Part shown: positions 24,480-36,990 of the stretch, one piece after another | Numbering within the stretch: the first letter of the stretch is position 1 | How the letters are laid out: the number at the start of each line of letters is the position of its first letter | Assembly: GCA_008508345.1 (NCBI GenBank) | Contig: QNGE01002425.1 | Span: 51,165-115,164, forward strand | DNA: 64,000 bases | Reading direction: 5' to 3' | Origin: Paragonimus westermani | Taxonomy: Eukaryota; Platyhelminthes; Trematoda; Plagiorchiida; Troglotrematidae | The notes under the pieces: generated by a model | What the model was told of the DNA's origin: nothing | What the model saw: the letters and a program-made list of their open reading frames with translations, nothing else | Databases searched by the model: none | Translations under genes and position numbers: made by a program

Positions 24480-25290
24480 ACAGGATGAATGGATGCGCGT
24501 GATGCGCACCGCACGAATGTCGCGCTGCCGCACAATCACGTAGTCAAGCAGATGGTGGTGACCGCTTCGTGGATGAGTCCACGTCGTGATGCCGCTCGCA
24601 GCCAGCTGGAATCAGGTGCTCGTGATAGCCAGCTCGTGAATAGCACACAGGTGCAGCAGACGATCACCGTTCTCGTTGACTGAACCAATGCCGTAGGGTC
24701 TGAGGACTCCCGGCCAAGCTACCGAGTCGCGACCAACTCTAGCGTTCAAGTCACCCATAACAAACAGTCGATCATTCACCGGCGCAGACCGGATTGTGGC
24801 GGACAGCTGATCATAGAACTGGTCCTTTGTATCATCAGTGTGACACATAGTTGGACCATAAACACTAACAAATGTAGCACACTTACCTCGACCGAGTCGC
24901 AGGCGCATCGACAGCATTCGGGGGCTGATGCCGTGCGGTTCGCCTATCATCAAACCATTGATGCGATCAGCGACTGCAAAACAGACACCATGCTCCCGAA
25001 CACCGTCTGTCGGGTAGCCTATCCAGTAGAAAGTGTACCCGGCGCCTGCTTCCCGCAACTTACCTTGGTCTGCAAGCCTTGTCTCACTCAAGGCTGCTAC
25101 GTCGATTCCATACCGCCGCAGTTCCATCGCGATCAGGGCGGTGCGTCGTTCCGGCCGTTCTGTGGCGCTGCATCGATCCAGCAGAGTGCGCACGTTCCAC
25201 GTCCCAACCGTAAGCGTGTTGCGTCCACGGGCCTGTCTCCAGTTGGTCTTCTGGGCACTGAAACCTAGTTGAGCATTATCTGCTCGGGGG
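24480..25290 (-). pseudogene. LINE apurinic-type endonuclease (EEP), better copy
   Basis: An open frame from 25511 down to a stop at 24609-24611 encodes 299 residues; it opens with TTG, so the true start is unknown and the first roughly 75 residues may be untranslated leader. The EEP domain begins near residue 98. It has TWNVRTL with the metal-binding Asn at 106, SETRL with catalytic Glu at 143, SVYGPT with Tyr at 218, and GDLNARVG with Asp 254 and Asn 256. The same frame continues past the TGA with family-typical blocks (TTWTHPRSGH, then LLDYVIVR) to about 24480, so the stop is a nonsense mutation inside the domain. The final SDH box is missing. No RT follows directly; the next sequence is a second endonuclease copy. 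Confidence 0.85.
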
Positions 25291-25498
25291 CTCGTGATTG
25301 GGGGGACGTATGAGGGTGAGTGTTTGGCAGTAGCATGTTTTCGCCTATCCACCCTGCCATGTGCAGCAGATAGGGCGGCCCGGTTTATTCTGCGCGACGG
25401 CCGATGCAGTATAGTATTTGGTTTATTTTCTACTATCATTGTTTGTATGGGCTTCGGATACTGCCAGGACGCCCAGACCTGTGCAGGAGAGCGATTAG

Positions 25499-25883
25499 GG
25501 CCCTCAACCAAAGTCTTTGGCTAAAAAGCCTGAACCGCAAGGCAGCAGCTGTCTCACACACACGCAGACGCAACAGCATCAACCACCAAGGAGACGATCG
25601 GCAGCCAGATCAAAACAAGTCCAGCACTCACTCAGAGAAACAGTAAAACTGTACACACGATCCTAGCAATCAGACAAGCAGTCCAGGCAAAAACAAGCAT
25701 CTCGCCCAACACACAGTCACCACGCACAGCAAACGCACGCATCTGCTTTTTGTCTAGCTGCTCCCCTTCGGCCAATCTGACAAGGTTGAACTCGCAAGCA
25801 CCGAAGTCCTAGTCAGCACAGCCCTCCGGATCAAAACAGCGCGCAAGCTTGACCACCACGCCAAGGTAGCAGAAAAGGTCAGG
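25499..25883 (-). repeat. LINE 5' leader shared with the locus at 44 kb
   Basis: 25742-25883 aligns without indels to 44381-44522 at roughly three-quarters identity. 25499-25550, with its TCT(T/C)TGGCTAAAAAG-like block and GGCAGCAG end, aligns to 43922-43973. Both segments lie upstream of the endonuclease in the element's sense (minus) orientation, so they look like the 5' untranslated region. The similarity stops at 25883 and 44522, which marks the probable 5' end of the elements. Confidence 0.65.
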
Positions 25884-26404
25884 ACACACGCACAGAGGAA
25901 AACTCATTTACAACTGAAATGTTAGGGTTTTGAGAGATTCTGTGTTCCACACTCATGTGAATGGATTTAGATCAGTGGGCAGTGTAGGTGAAAACGGTGC
26001 GATCATGCTCTTGAGGTTCGTGGAGTTCTAGGCACACACATGAGACGGACAGTAGTATGAGGATGTCTAGGTCGAAACTCAGATATTGTTAGTGGTGACA
26101 TTAACTAGCAGGATGGAGATAACTTGTTCCATACTGGTTTCCCTTTTATGCACAGGAATTTTTCTTTTGTGTAAAATCCTTTCGTTTGAGGACATTAGAA
26201 TTTCTCTGGTGTCAAAACCGTCAGGTGGTCCATTCGGGGTATAGAGTCCAGTCTACAGAGGGCAGAGAGCAAGAACCAATTAATATCTTCAATCATTCTG
26301 TGACTTACAAAACGGGTGCGGCCAAGTGACCTTGTAAACGTGTTTTACTATTCATAAATCAGCCGTGGGTGACAGGCTGTGATACAGCTGCATCAATTCC
26401 GATA

Positions 26405-27410
26405 CGTGTAAGCGCGTTATTGAGGCTTTCGAAAGAGGCGATGAGTGGCACATGATAGCTCGCCTAAATGGAGTGCATTGCAAGACCGCGCATAAGTGGT
26501 TCCATGTCGATAACATGAGTTACGAAGGACAAGCTCACCGAGGACAGAGGTAAAATTGTGAATGAATCGGAAATCAACATGATACTGGAATATATTTCCG
26601 GGAACCCAACAGTAACTGCCATTTTTGAAAAGATGTACGAAAGAAGTATCTATAACTACTACAAATCGACATGTGAATGAAGGGTTCATTACAGTGAAGA
26701 AACTGTGCCATATTCTCGTTAACATAATCACCAATGAGAACCGGGCGGTAAGACACCAATTTGTTTATCGACTGTTGGAATGCTATGCAAGCTCCAGGTA
26801 TGTTTTCTGGATTGATGAAACGACCTGCAGCTTGTTTTGCACACTTTCGATGGAACGTCCTTTGAAAGGTACGAAAGCGTGCATTTCCGTCACCAACAGC
26901 AGAGGCTGAAACATACGTTTGATTGGAACAATGACAGAAAGTTCTATTATGACCTATACGGTGCGAAGTGGTGCCTATAACAATACTGGCTGTAGACAAC
27001 AGTTCTGTGCTTTGATGGATAGATTGAAGAATAACGCAACTATTTCAGCAATAGTAATAATTTGTGGTAATGCCTCATGCTATACTGATTTGGAAAGCAT
27101 CACTTCTCAAGATGCTTATAATGGAGGGCAGCTTTTGTGGTTAGCACCATATTCACCTACGCTGAATCCCAGTAAGAACGCATGGAGTATAATGAAGGCG
27201 ACTATCAAGCAGCAATTGCAGGTCCACTATGATGTAATGATAAGCGGTGATTCTGATCAATACTGGGCAAGCAGGAATGGCGCATGCATATTCTGGAACA
27301 TGTAGCCCATTCTGTTATGTAGAAAGTCACGGAGGCACAAGGTGGCTATTTTGTCCGCCACACTGAACGACGCCGTGTGCAAGTGATAGAAAGCAAATAC
27401 ATGGGAGTAC
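26405..27410 (+). pseudogene. IS630/Tc1/mariner-type DDE transposase, inactive
   Basis: The plus-strand reading, over several frames, gives the family layout. A helix-turn-helix (ERGDEWHMIARLNG, then KTAHKWF) lies near 26425-26510. A linker block (ESEINMILEYISGNPTVT) follows, then FWIDET with the first catalytic Asp. Next is IVIICGNASC, where the second Asp (normally CDNASC) is Gly, and LAPYSPTLNPSKNAW, where the third acidic residue (normally P-EN) is Lys. A tail with RRVQVIESKY ends near 27410. Frameshifts separate the helix-turn-helix, the linker and the catalytic core, and stops interrupt the core and the tail. No terminal inverted repeats were found by eye. It is a cut-and-paste transposon remnant. 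Confidence 0.8.
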
Positions 27411-30400
27411 TGCCGTAAGTGTCGCATATCTGTGGCTGGCGAAAGCTCTGTTCAGGACTAACTCCAAAATTCGGATGAATTGTTATTGTGACATTGGCTA
27501 GCAGGATGAGTAGATTATTACGAGCTGGGCTGTGAAATTGAGGAACCATCCAATTCGAGCTCAAAATTTTTTTTACATGATTACACCGCTGAGCAGTAGC
27601 GTATTTTAGACTAAACGTATACACAATGTGGTATGTTGTATCATTTTTTACGGGATCCGCTTGCCTTTCCGAAAGTTCATGAAACAACTTATCGAACCCT
27701 TTACAAATATACTACGTAACAGAAAAATTACCGGTAGAGAAGGCATAACAGACTGGAAGATTGTTTGGAACTTGTCGTTCTGTGATCTCGAGCATATTGG
27801 GAAGATGTGATAGTTTCATAAAACGTTATTGAAAGGTTCTTTTCAATCTCGAGCAAATGTTATTTCAAGTACAACAAAGAAAATAAATTTTCGCACGACT
27901 TTTCCAGCTCTCTAGATACGGTGGACAAAAACAAATCGTGAAAAACCTTTGTAAACAATGTCGATTTGTATGCTTTACTGGTTTAAATGGACATAAACAC
28001 ATCTCGCTCAATAACGTATGCTGACACTGTACGCTTCAGTGCACACCTTACGCTACATTTCAAATTTCGATTAAGACAAACGATGAGGATGTAGCTGCAA
28101 GCTTTTTTAAACTTTTTGGAAACTAGTGAAGTCAGACAGGTGACGCATTGATCACGACGAGCAGACAGTTTGGTACTATACCCTGAACCGACCGATGAAC
28201 CATACATTGTGACGTAATCAATGCACGAGTGTAGGTGAATTGTTCATGAAACTCAATTGTTTTTGTTCGTCTATTCTGTATGCTTCTTTTCGTCGTGGTA
28301 CATTTGTACCTACTTAGTACTCTATCGCTTTGTCCATCATTGTCAGTACCAGCTGAAGCCGGAGCAATTGTACCCACAAGTACGGATCAAAGCTGAAAAT
28401 GACGATGGTGGTCTGTTCAGATTGCACCGTATAGCGTACGAAGTTCCATTACATCACAGTGGTCTTCTGTAATAAAACTGTTGTTCAACATTGCCTACTG
28501 ACTTGTTCTGCTGATCGAGATGGTTTCTCATACATTAATGGGGGTTCTCTCACCCTGAATCGCCAACTTATCGTGGTTACCGACGGATTGTTGACTTTGT
28601 GGCATTAAGACTTTTATTGTTCTCTAAGGGTACCACAATGTGAACCCAATCTTGCCATGCAAACCGACTTGATCCTAAATGGGATTACGTCACTCTCACT
28701 CGATCAGGTTGAAATACAGCATTACCGTCGTATGAATGATGGTCGAAAATGGAATGTCGCTTGAATGCTCGGGTCTTATACCTCCTCACCCGAGCGTTAT
28801 CGCAGTAAAAATAGGGAAGTAGGTGTGCATTCTATAGCGTCGACCCAGAGACAGACGGGTTAACTTTCCTTATCCAAAGTTGCAGAAAATGCTTCCTCAT
28901 AATCTACTAAGAATTGGTATGCAACCTCCATTCTTTCAGTGCATGCTTCTACAGTTTTTCTGGTTATCTGCAATGTCTGTCAGGTTTCTCATTCAGGTCT
29001 CTTAAGTCTCCACATTGTAACAGTTTGTTGGGACTGAGTCGATTTAGACAGGATCGGCTGTCAGGAGCGGATACTGATAAAAGAACGCGCACTTGCCTGA
29101 CTTCACTTCAGTCGCGTGAGAGATTCGGACTTTACTGCACACTTGACGGTATACCAACTCGGCGTGGACATGGGACAACCATCAACGATCTGTATGTGAG
29201 GCACCTGCTGAATTCACTAAAACAACAAATTTTTGCGTCTAACTTATCAGCATTAGGTGTGTGTCAGCTCAACACACTGATTGTAGTCACAAATCATTAA
29301 GTTTCTCTCTGGAATTGTTTTGTGATCCTTGTACAAAGTGAACTGCAATTTCCTTGTCGGAAAATCTTTACGCTTCTTCTGACACCCCAGCAATATCTGG
29401 CTAGGGGTAGGGCAAACCTGGCTCAGAGAACACGATTCTGCTATCAAAGTTCATCTTGAGACATCTCAAGACATTACTGACACCAGCGTAGGATCAGAAT
29501 ATGTGCTTGCGTGCCCACGTTACCCAAAGGTCATTTATTCCTCTATATACATAGCAATATTTAATGAAAATTCGCAGTCTGACGACTAGACGCATTGCCT
29601 GTCCGGAACTTACTTTGACAGTTTTTTCACTGATTCCTGTATTTCATAGTTTGAGGCCAATCGGAAGGGAGCTTTAATTCACTGTATACGTTTACGATTG
29701 TTCACAACAATAATTCGCGTTTGTGTTTCACAAGAATCAATTATGACATTCTCCCCATTTTCAGTAGTACATTTTTGCGGAATTCTCGTCAGCTAGTATT
29801 TAGTAATTTTTGTATGGGATTTGGGTCAGGGTGACCTACAGGCCAGTCTCTATTGCGATGCAGAAAGCGCCATTTGTAGAGTTGATAAACACGCTCCCGG
29901 GTAGACACCGCTCCCACACTGCATTCCAGAAGCAGACAGTGTAAAGACTGTGGTCAGTTTCCCATTCAGTATTACTTGCTAAGCTGTTTCTTCCGAACAA
30001 AATCCACCCCAGATCATTGTGGAGTGAAGATTACATGTGTGTCCAACGAAATAGCCTTGTACTTTCGCAGGCTGTGATAAGCCACCGGAAATTCACAAAT
30101 CAGTGACGTTATATCAACGATCACTGCTGGTAGCATGGTGTTCGGTCTGTTTAATTTGATACTGTACTGTAATGTAAATCACGCTAGCTTCCGACAGTTT
30201 GCGCATGACATTTGACCGAGTAATTACTGCCCTGTCAATACGATGCCGCTTTTCTCTTCATCTGAGAAGCACTTAGCGTCAAATTCTGGGCAGATTGAAC
30301 ATTTGTTCCTCCCGCCTGTTTTCACGTTGTCTCCAATTTTTCTGACTGTTCTTGCTGTGAATTAACATACCTGGATAAACCTATCTTCTTCTTATGGCAT

Positions 30401-31503
30401 TCCGCGTGGTATTGAAATTCCGTTTACTGACATTAGATTCCAGTCACCTGATGGGTTGCAGTCAATCAATTCGCAGTGGCAAAGATGCGTTCAGCCTGAA
30501 TCAGTAGACAAAAACATACTCACTGAATCGCAAAGATAGTGTGGAAGCCACTAACAGTATACCCATCGTTCGCAGTTCGCGCCTCCTCGTAATAAAAAAT
30601 ATACTAAGACGATAGCCGATAAACAGACCACACTGATAGACTCATCTTCAGCCACCTCGTTTAGAATATCATTGACGAAATTCAACATATGTCACCTCCA
30701 AGTAAACAGAAAATCTTGAAATGCAGATCAGTTAGTCTTCACTGTCTACCTGATTTCAAACCACTAACAGTCAATGCACCAGCCTTTTACTGTTTACCGG
30801 CCCATTCCAACCCTAAATCTGACCTTTGTATGAGATCACCATACCAGTTTAGCGATCGGATATGCTAATCAACAAACAGCCGTACGTAGTGTGAACAGTG
30901 TTGATATGTGACAGCTGCTGATTTGGTATAAGGGTGGGCATTGAAAAAGCCAGTAGACTTGTAGTGCAGGCCAAGGTTGACATTCGTGGAGGAGAGCTGC
31001 AACGCCACTTACAGCTGATATGAACATTCACAGTTTCATGAACGCTTCCCACGAATTGTTCTTAGTGAATCTGAAAACCCGAATTTCCACTTTCGTGAGG
31101 TCCATCAGCGGTTCATTTTCTTGCCAGGATTGAAGCCTAGCATTATTGATCCTGATACATAACAGAGCCATCACATCTGCACCGTGAATCATAATCTGTT
31201 GTGAGCGCTGCTCTAGTGGTCAGATCGTGAAGTTAATCTGCGTCGATTGTGAATCTGTCAGGTGCCTAAACTGTTGCGAAATGGGAAGGGTTGATGAGAT
31301 AGGAGCGGTTAGTAGGTCAGGAGATATTGGATATACGACTGTCCCCGCGATTAATTGATTAGTGTTCAGTTCCTGTTTGCTTAATGTATTCTGGTCACAG
31401 TCTGACTGGGTAGAGTTAACGTTGATATTCAACTGTCCTACATATTAATTAAGATATCTGCCTATGCAGCACCTCGTCCGTTCACGTCAGTCGCGCACAC
31501 ACA
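27411..31503. other. Gene-free 4-kb stretch, nothing firm
   Basis: A 128-codon frame at 28914-29300 starts at TTG and has no recognisable domain. No RNA gene or repeat is supported, and I see no known family here. Confidence 0.4.
31205..31270 (+). repeat. Possible tRNA-derived SINE head (weak)
   Basis: GCTCTAGTGGTCAGATCGT resembles a tRNA D-arm/A-box region and is followed about 35 bases later by GATTGTGAATCTG, a poor B-box. It could be an old SINE head or chance. Confidence 0.2.
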
Positions 31504-32163
31504 GATAAGCAGTCGGATGTGCAGATACAAACCACTGGGATCTGTCAAGGCGGCAACTACCACTCGGATCCAAAGGCATGTGTGACATGTCCGAATATCC
31601 AGATTCATTTTACTGCATGAAGAAAATACATGGACAATCAAATAGGGTGGGTTGATGGACAGGTGGTTCAACTTTCATGTACATAATAACGGGCCAGAGA
31701 GCAAGAATAATGATAAACGGAAATTGTGTATCAAAAGACTCCACCTCCACTGCAGCGTTTAGAATGCGTAGTCTCCAGAAAGCTGACATGTGTCCTTTGA
31801 AGTATGCGTGTACAAAGTTAAACTGGCAGGCTCAATGTCTCTTATCAAACATTTCGCCAGATTTCCTTAAGATGAGTTCATGCTGGACAAGCTGGGTGTC
31901 ATTCATCTTTGGAAGACCGCGTTTTCCAAGGGCTTTGGCAATGCTAGCTAGAAAACACGTTTATGAATCCAGATGCAGGTAACAGTGAGACTAACATTAC
32001 CGTCATAATTTATAACACAGCAACCGGCGACTAGTGTCAACATGGCTTTTTCTTCCCTTCAATCCGTAATGATCCGTTGTGATTCACATGCCTTTGGATC
32101 CGAGTGGTAGTTGCCACCTTGACAGATCCCAGTGGTTTGCATCTGCACATCCGACTGCTTATC
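31504..32163. mobile_element. Small element with 79-bp terminal inverted repeats
   Basis: 31504-31582 and 32085-32163 are reverse complements with only two mismatches in 79 bases and no indels; each outer end is GATAAGCAGTC. They enclose 502 bp without a recognised gene (a 101-codon frame at 31677-31982 has no known domain). The similarity stops sharply at both edges. I see no target-site duplication. The layout fits a MITE or fold-back element, or two copies of a short repeat in opposite orientation. Confidence 0.65.
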
Positions 32164-34949
32164 GGCTTGGTTATTACTAGTGTTATGAGCCAAGAAGGCG
32201 GATGAAGAAAGGATTGTTTATTTGGAAAAGCAATCTGGTATGATCCATACTTCTGCTCGGTTGTTCAGTGTCTGCACACAGGCCACGGGTCTCCTACGTC
32301 GTCTGTTATGTTATCCGGGCAGTCGACCAAAATGAATGACAGATTAACAACTTTTGTTCTGATAAGTACGTCCGACCAATTAGCGAGTCCACTGACGATT
32401 CATGAAGCTCCCAAACTGTTTTTGCTGCCATCAGAAACAGCAATGCGAACAAGGGTCATTTCGTTGGTGTGCAATGTACCACCGTTTCGACTGAGCGCTA
32501 CTCCCTAGCTTCTTCTTGTTCTAAAATTTTATGTTTTAATGATTTGTACTCTGATTTACAAGTTATCGCTTACTGCACGTGTGCTCCATGATAGAGGTTT
32601 ATGTATACCTCTTAAAAACTACCTTCTCTCTCCAATCTACTCTACACTGATTTCCTCATATTTCATAGTTTCTGTCTGTTCTACACATTCCATAACTAAC
32701 AGGCTTGAAGAAGTGAATGGAACCGCCCAACGATCGTTTATAATGCCTACTTTTTAAAACACACTTTACATACGAAGTACCATAAACATAGTTCGGGACT
32801 ATCAAATCCACTTGAATTGCTTACAACTAACTGGTTAACACATGATATTCACAGTTCGTTTCCTGTTATTAGTGAACTGCTACGTGGTTAGTTTTGGTTT
32901 CGAACGGGCCACAGATACTCACTTGGGTTTAGATCTGGGGAATCCGTTGGCTATCGGAGAGTTCGTATTCTAGCGATCTTTCAAAAGCATCTTTTATTCT
33001 AGTTCCGACGGAATGATTTTATGAAGCTGACTGCATCAACTTACTGAAGGACAACGTGCAGTATAGCCTGTTTGATCTTCAAGTGCTGAGCTTTTTATGT
33101 AGTCAACCATTCGATTGATTTTACGTACTCATTTCATTTGGTCCTTCCAATCTGCAGTGTACAACTAAAACATGTTAGAAGTTATTTGTTAGAAAATGTA
33201 ACAAATCATCACCAGCTGCCTTCTCCGTACTATGCATTCGAAAACGTTCGAATCTGGACTGAATGGATTGTGTAATTCTAACCTTAATTTGTGGGCGCAA
33301 TCGTTTTATTTCAAATCGATTTGTTAATTGTACAGTGATTAGGTTTGGCAATCTCGATTGACCCGATATTTGTATTAAACAGTGATTAATTACGGTGGTG
33401 CATTTCATACTGGACTGACCATTACGAGTATGTTGTATTTGGTCTGCCGATTAAACACTGGAAACAAATTAGCTACTTATGTGTCTTCCTCGTAATCATA
33501 GTGATACTCATAGTAGTGCGCTTGTATTCTGAGGATTTTCATAGATTACCTTGCTACACACCAGAAGAAATGAGACCGATTGATGAAAGCGTATTGTGCG
33601 TAACCGAAGGTACTATAGTGAGTACAGTGATGGGTTAACAAATATTCCATAATAAGTATTGTCAAAGTGTTAAATTCACCATGATTTTCATGTTGTTATC
33701 TCAGAAGGGTATTTAGCATAAACTAGGGCAGTATATCACTAACGTACGGGAACATTTTCAGTTGATAGCTCCCGATCATTTCAAGATTTAACAGTTCCGT
33801 TAAACCGTATAAGTAACAAGATATCGTATAGCATATATGCTAAAATAAATTCATAATTTACTAAAGACACAATGGTAAAAAAACTGCTTTCGACTGCATT
33901 CGAATCAGCAACAAGAACAGCTTGTTCAAACGCTCTGCTAACTGAGGTACAAACTTGGGTGGGGGGCTCAGAAATTTCATGTTTGGATTCAATCACTCAC
34001 CTGCCTCATCGTGTCGTGTAGAATCCACCAGATGACCAGGTAGGCTGGCAGTCCCAGCAAGCGAATTATCCTGAAGTCCATCACCGACATTGTTGAACTC
34101 TGAGACTGTATTACAAAACAAGCCTTTTGATAGACTTGTTGATTTAGAGGAGAAATAGTCGTGAAAAATCACGCTTTCGGCTGGAAATGCAACAGAGAAA
34201 TAGACTATGCGAGCAGTAATAAACTGAATTGTTACATGTAGTCATTTGACACCAGTACGGCCTAGTTACAACGCATGAGCCAAAAGGACTAAAGTATGTT
34301 TGGACCTTATTTAAAATGTACATGGAAAAAATATTGCACAGCACACAAAAACAGCAGCTCGAAATACCGTGTAACTTTATCGAGCATTTTGAGTCCTTAG
34401 GATCCGTACACAATAGTTAGGAGTGGAAATGAATACATACAGATCATTCCAGATAAAGTTGACCGATTTGACAAACAGAATTCTATTGTGTTGGTACAAT
34501 TCGTAACTGATCCGAGAACTGAACGTTGTAATAACGGACGTATATTTACCAGTGTTCATTTTTCAGAGTCTCGTTGTACAATGACGACTGCACACTTTTA
34601 ATGTACTATCGGATAAGTCCACAACACAAACATAAGCTTTCTGTAAAAACAGACATTCAGCGCATTTTTACAATGATTAACTTGTTACTATCTCTCTCAA
34701 TGGAACGTTAGTTTTTTCTTCTTTTCAACAGATTTTTCACCAAAATTTTTTATGCACGTTCCTTCAAACATAGGCTATCATACTTAATGCTCAGAGTCGT
34801 TCTATGACATCCAGGTGGGGGCGACATCAGCAAAATACTGCTAAAGAAGCTGTCCATAGCAGTGTTTTAGCTCACCTTTACCAACCAGTAACTGAGTCGA
34901 AGTACTGTTTCATTGACTCGTTCGACCAAACAAGTAGCTACTTTCAAGT
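32164..34949. other. Gene-free stretch, nothing firm
   Basis: 32188-32233 resembles 3251-3296 and may be another fragment of the same unnamed repeat. No other family is recognised on either strand. Confidence 0.4.
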
Positions 34950-34950
34950 C

Positions 34951-35150
34951 GACCATCACTCAAATTTGATCGCAGCGTTCGCATTCAGATAGACTTTCCA
35001 GCCAGTCTCTTTCGAAGAGAAGCACTAGACTCGAGTTTCGCTCTCATTAGAGCTCGTCAGTAGTGCATATCCTTGCCACGGCCGGGATTTGAACTCCGGC
35101 CATTCAATCATGAGGCAACCGTGTTACTTTGTGAAGTCCGGACAGGTGGG
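34951..35150 (-). repeat. SINE family A, best copy with tRNA-like head
   Basis: On the minus strand the head contains a well-formed T-arm-like hairpin (GCCGG stem, AGTTCAAATC loop, CCGGC) with a B box AGTTCAAATCC at 35085-35095 (10 of 11). A weaker A-box-like GTTGCCTCATGATTG lies only about 34 bases upstream. The body then runs through ATATGCACTACTGACGAG, TCTAATGAGAGCG and CTCGAGTCTAGTGCTTC, and ends with GATCAAATTTGAGTGATGGTC. There is no coding potential. This would be transcribed by RNA polymerase III and mobilised by a LINE, as for other SINEs. Related copies lie near 22.3, 47.3, 47.4, 56.7 and 57.0 kb. Confidence 0.8.
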
Positions 35151-36270
35151 GTTCCAGTTATCAATACCTTAACATGTTCAGCAACCTCAAAAAATTAGAT
35201 GGACACGTGGTACATAATGTCGGAAAGGAAAATGAAACCGCGATAGTATACTTCTGATTATATACAGGACAAAGCAGTAAGGAAGTTCCTGCTGTTGTGC
35301 ACTCCGATATTCAGTGAGCTACAGGGAAACCGGTTAAACGGTAGCTAAAACGAATAAGTGATCATTGATGATTTGAACGACTGGGTGAGAGCATGAAGAA
35401 ACCTGTGCGTGGTGTATATATGTCTGGTATACGTCTGGATACTGAGGGCAACTGTCATCCATAACGGTTATGCAAATAAAATTCCGGTACGCTTTGAGAT
35501 GGTAGTAAACAAGTCATTAGTAAAGTATGTAGGTGGAATGCTATTATATCAAACTAAAAATTGCACGGCTCGGTTCAGATGCTTGTAAGTTATCTACAAA
35601 AAACCAGAAAGAACTACAGCAGGACCAACAGCCTGACCAGTTGACAGGTATACAGATGTGAATAAATCTTAACGATGATGGAGAGAAAGAGCTTTCAATC
35701 AAACCGACTTAAATGCGAGTTGTGTGACGTTTATGTAACTATCAGTGGTACGGAGGAACTGGTGCATATTGTAGTTGTTAATGGTGGCTGTCAGTACCGT
35801 GTGCACATTTCAAAGTATTCATAGACAGGTTAATATCACTTGAACATCGGTTCAAGGTAGATAAACTATAGCGTATCATCAGCAAAAGTATTCCAAATGC
35901 AATACTACCAGTATACTCGAAAGACGCCGTAAGCTGGAAATAAAATGACTATCACGTGAGAAGAAATAATGTTGTCGATGGTTGAGTGTATTTTCAAGTA
36001 ATGAATCAATCATCTAGTACACTGGTTGGGTTTGGCTGGATACAGTTACTTTTGACAGTTCACGTAAGATTGTTTAGAATACACCTTCGAAAGCAATAGA
36101 ATAACGCAAAACACAGATGGACGGTTTTGCAGCTCATCTCACGTTGACCGACACGTTTGCTGACATGTCTATTCTCTTCTTCCTCTCTCCACTTGACCGA
36201 AGTTTTCCTACTGGTTGTGGCCCACTTAATTCGCTGATTTAAATACAGTAGTTTATTATCAGCTGTCTGT
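35151..36270. other. Gene-free stretch, nothing recognised
   Basis: No coding, RNA or repeat signal is supported on either strand. Confidence 0.45.
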
Positions 36271-36474
36271 GTGAACCACTTCCCTCGAATTAACTACTTT
36301 GAATGTACGTTTATTCTCATTCATGATTGTATTTGCTTGATACTACTCATTACAGAATCACTACGATATGACCAAGTCTATTGACGTTGATGGATTTCGG
36401 GTGCACAAATGCCAGTGGAAGATTTGCGAGCTTAGCAGTTGTCTACAGATAGCAAGATTGACATGAACAGGTAG
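36271..36474 (+). repeat. Unnamed diverged repeat, copy 1
   Basis: The first 106 bp align without indels to 36787-36892 (about three-quarters identical), sharing GTGAACCA, ATTAACTAC, GTACGTTT and TCTCATTCA blocks. The ends share TAGCAGTTGTC(T/C)ACA and ATGAACAGG. Nothing in it looks coding. Confidence 0.65.
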
Positions 36475-36786
36475 GAGTGACGAGCACACATCAACCATTT
36501 AAACCAACATCAGTCGATTTCATGGCGGGACCATATACTGTATTCCATTACGCTAGAATGACTTAACTGTCAACCAAAGTCACAAAATAACAACCAATTT
36601 ACTTGAATCATTTAGATAAATCAGGGGTCCCGGAGGCCCACATGTACCTTTATGTTAGAAGTAAGCGAGGAAGACATTTGGATTTCCACGTTTAACACAA
36701 CGGTTGCCAAGGAAAGCAGAAATCCTATCTATCATTCTGTGCGCAACCTGGGAGCCGTGATCTTGGAAGGAATGTGCTACGTATCT

Positions 36787-36990
36787 GTGAACCAGTTTTC
36801 TCGGATTAACTACAATGGATGTACGTTTTTTCTCATTCAGGAGTGCATTCACCTGATATTATTTACTCTAGAATTCCCATGAGCTGACCAGAAGAAACCC
36901 CGGGTGTATAAATTCCGGTAGAACATTTTTTAGAACAATCTGTAAGTCTAGCAGTTGTCCACATTGCCAGAAAGAGATGAACAGGATAGC
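36787..36990 (+). repeat. Unnamed diverged repeat, copy 2
   Basis: Same orientation as 36271-36474, offset 516 bp. The roughly 310 bp between the copies does not obviously match, so this is either an old tandem duplication with loss or two insertions of one repeat. Confidence 0.65.

Noticed and set aside
24840..25524. Plus-strand frames of 76-142 codons
   Set aside because: They are antisense shadows of the LINE endonuclease, which has clear motifs on the minus strand.
26574..26999. Minus-strand frame of 141 codons
   Set aside because: It is antisense to the DDE transposase remnant.
28914..29300. 128-codon plus-strand frame
   Set aside because: Non-ATG start, Ser/Leu-rich start and no family features; likely chance.
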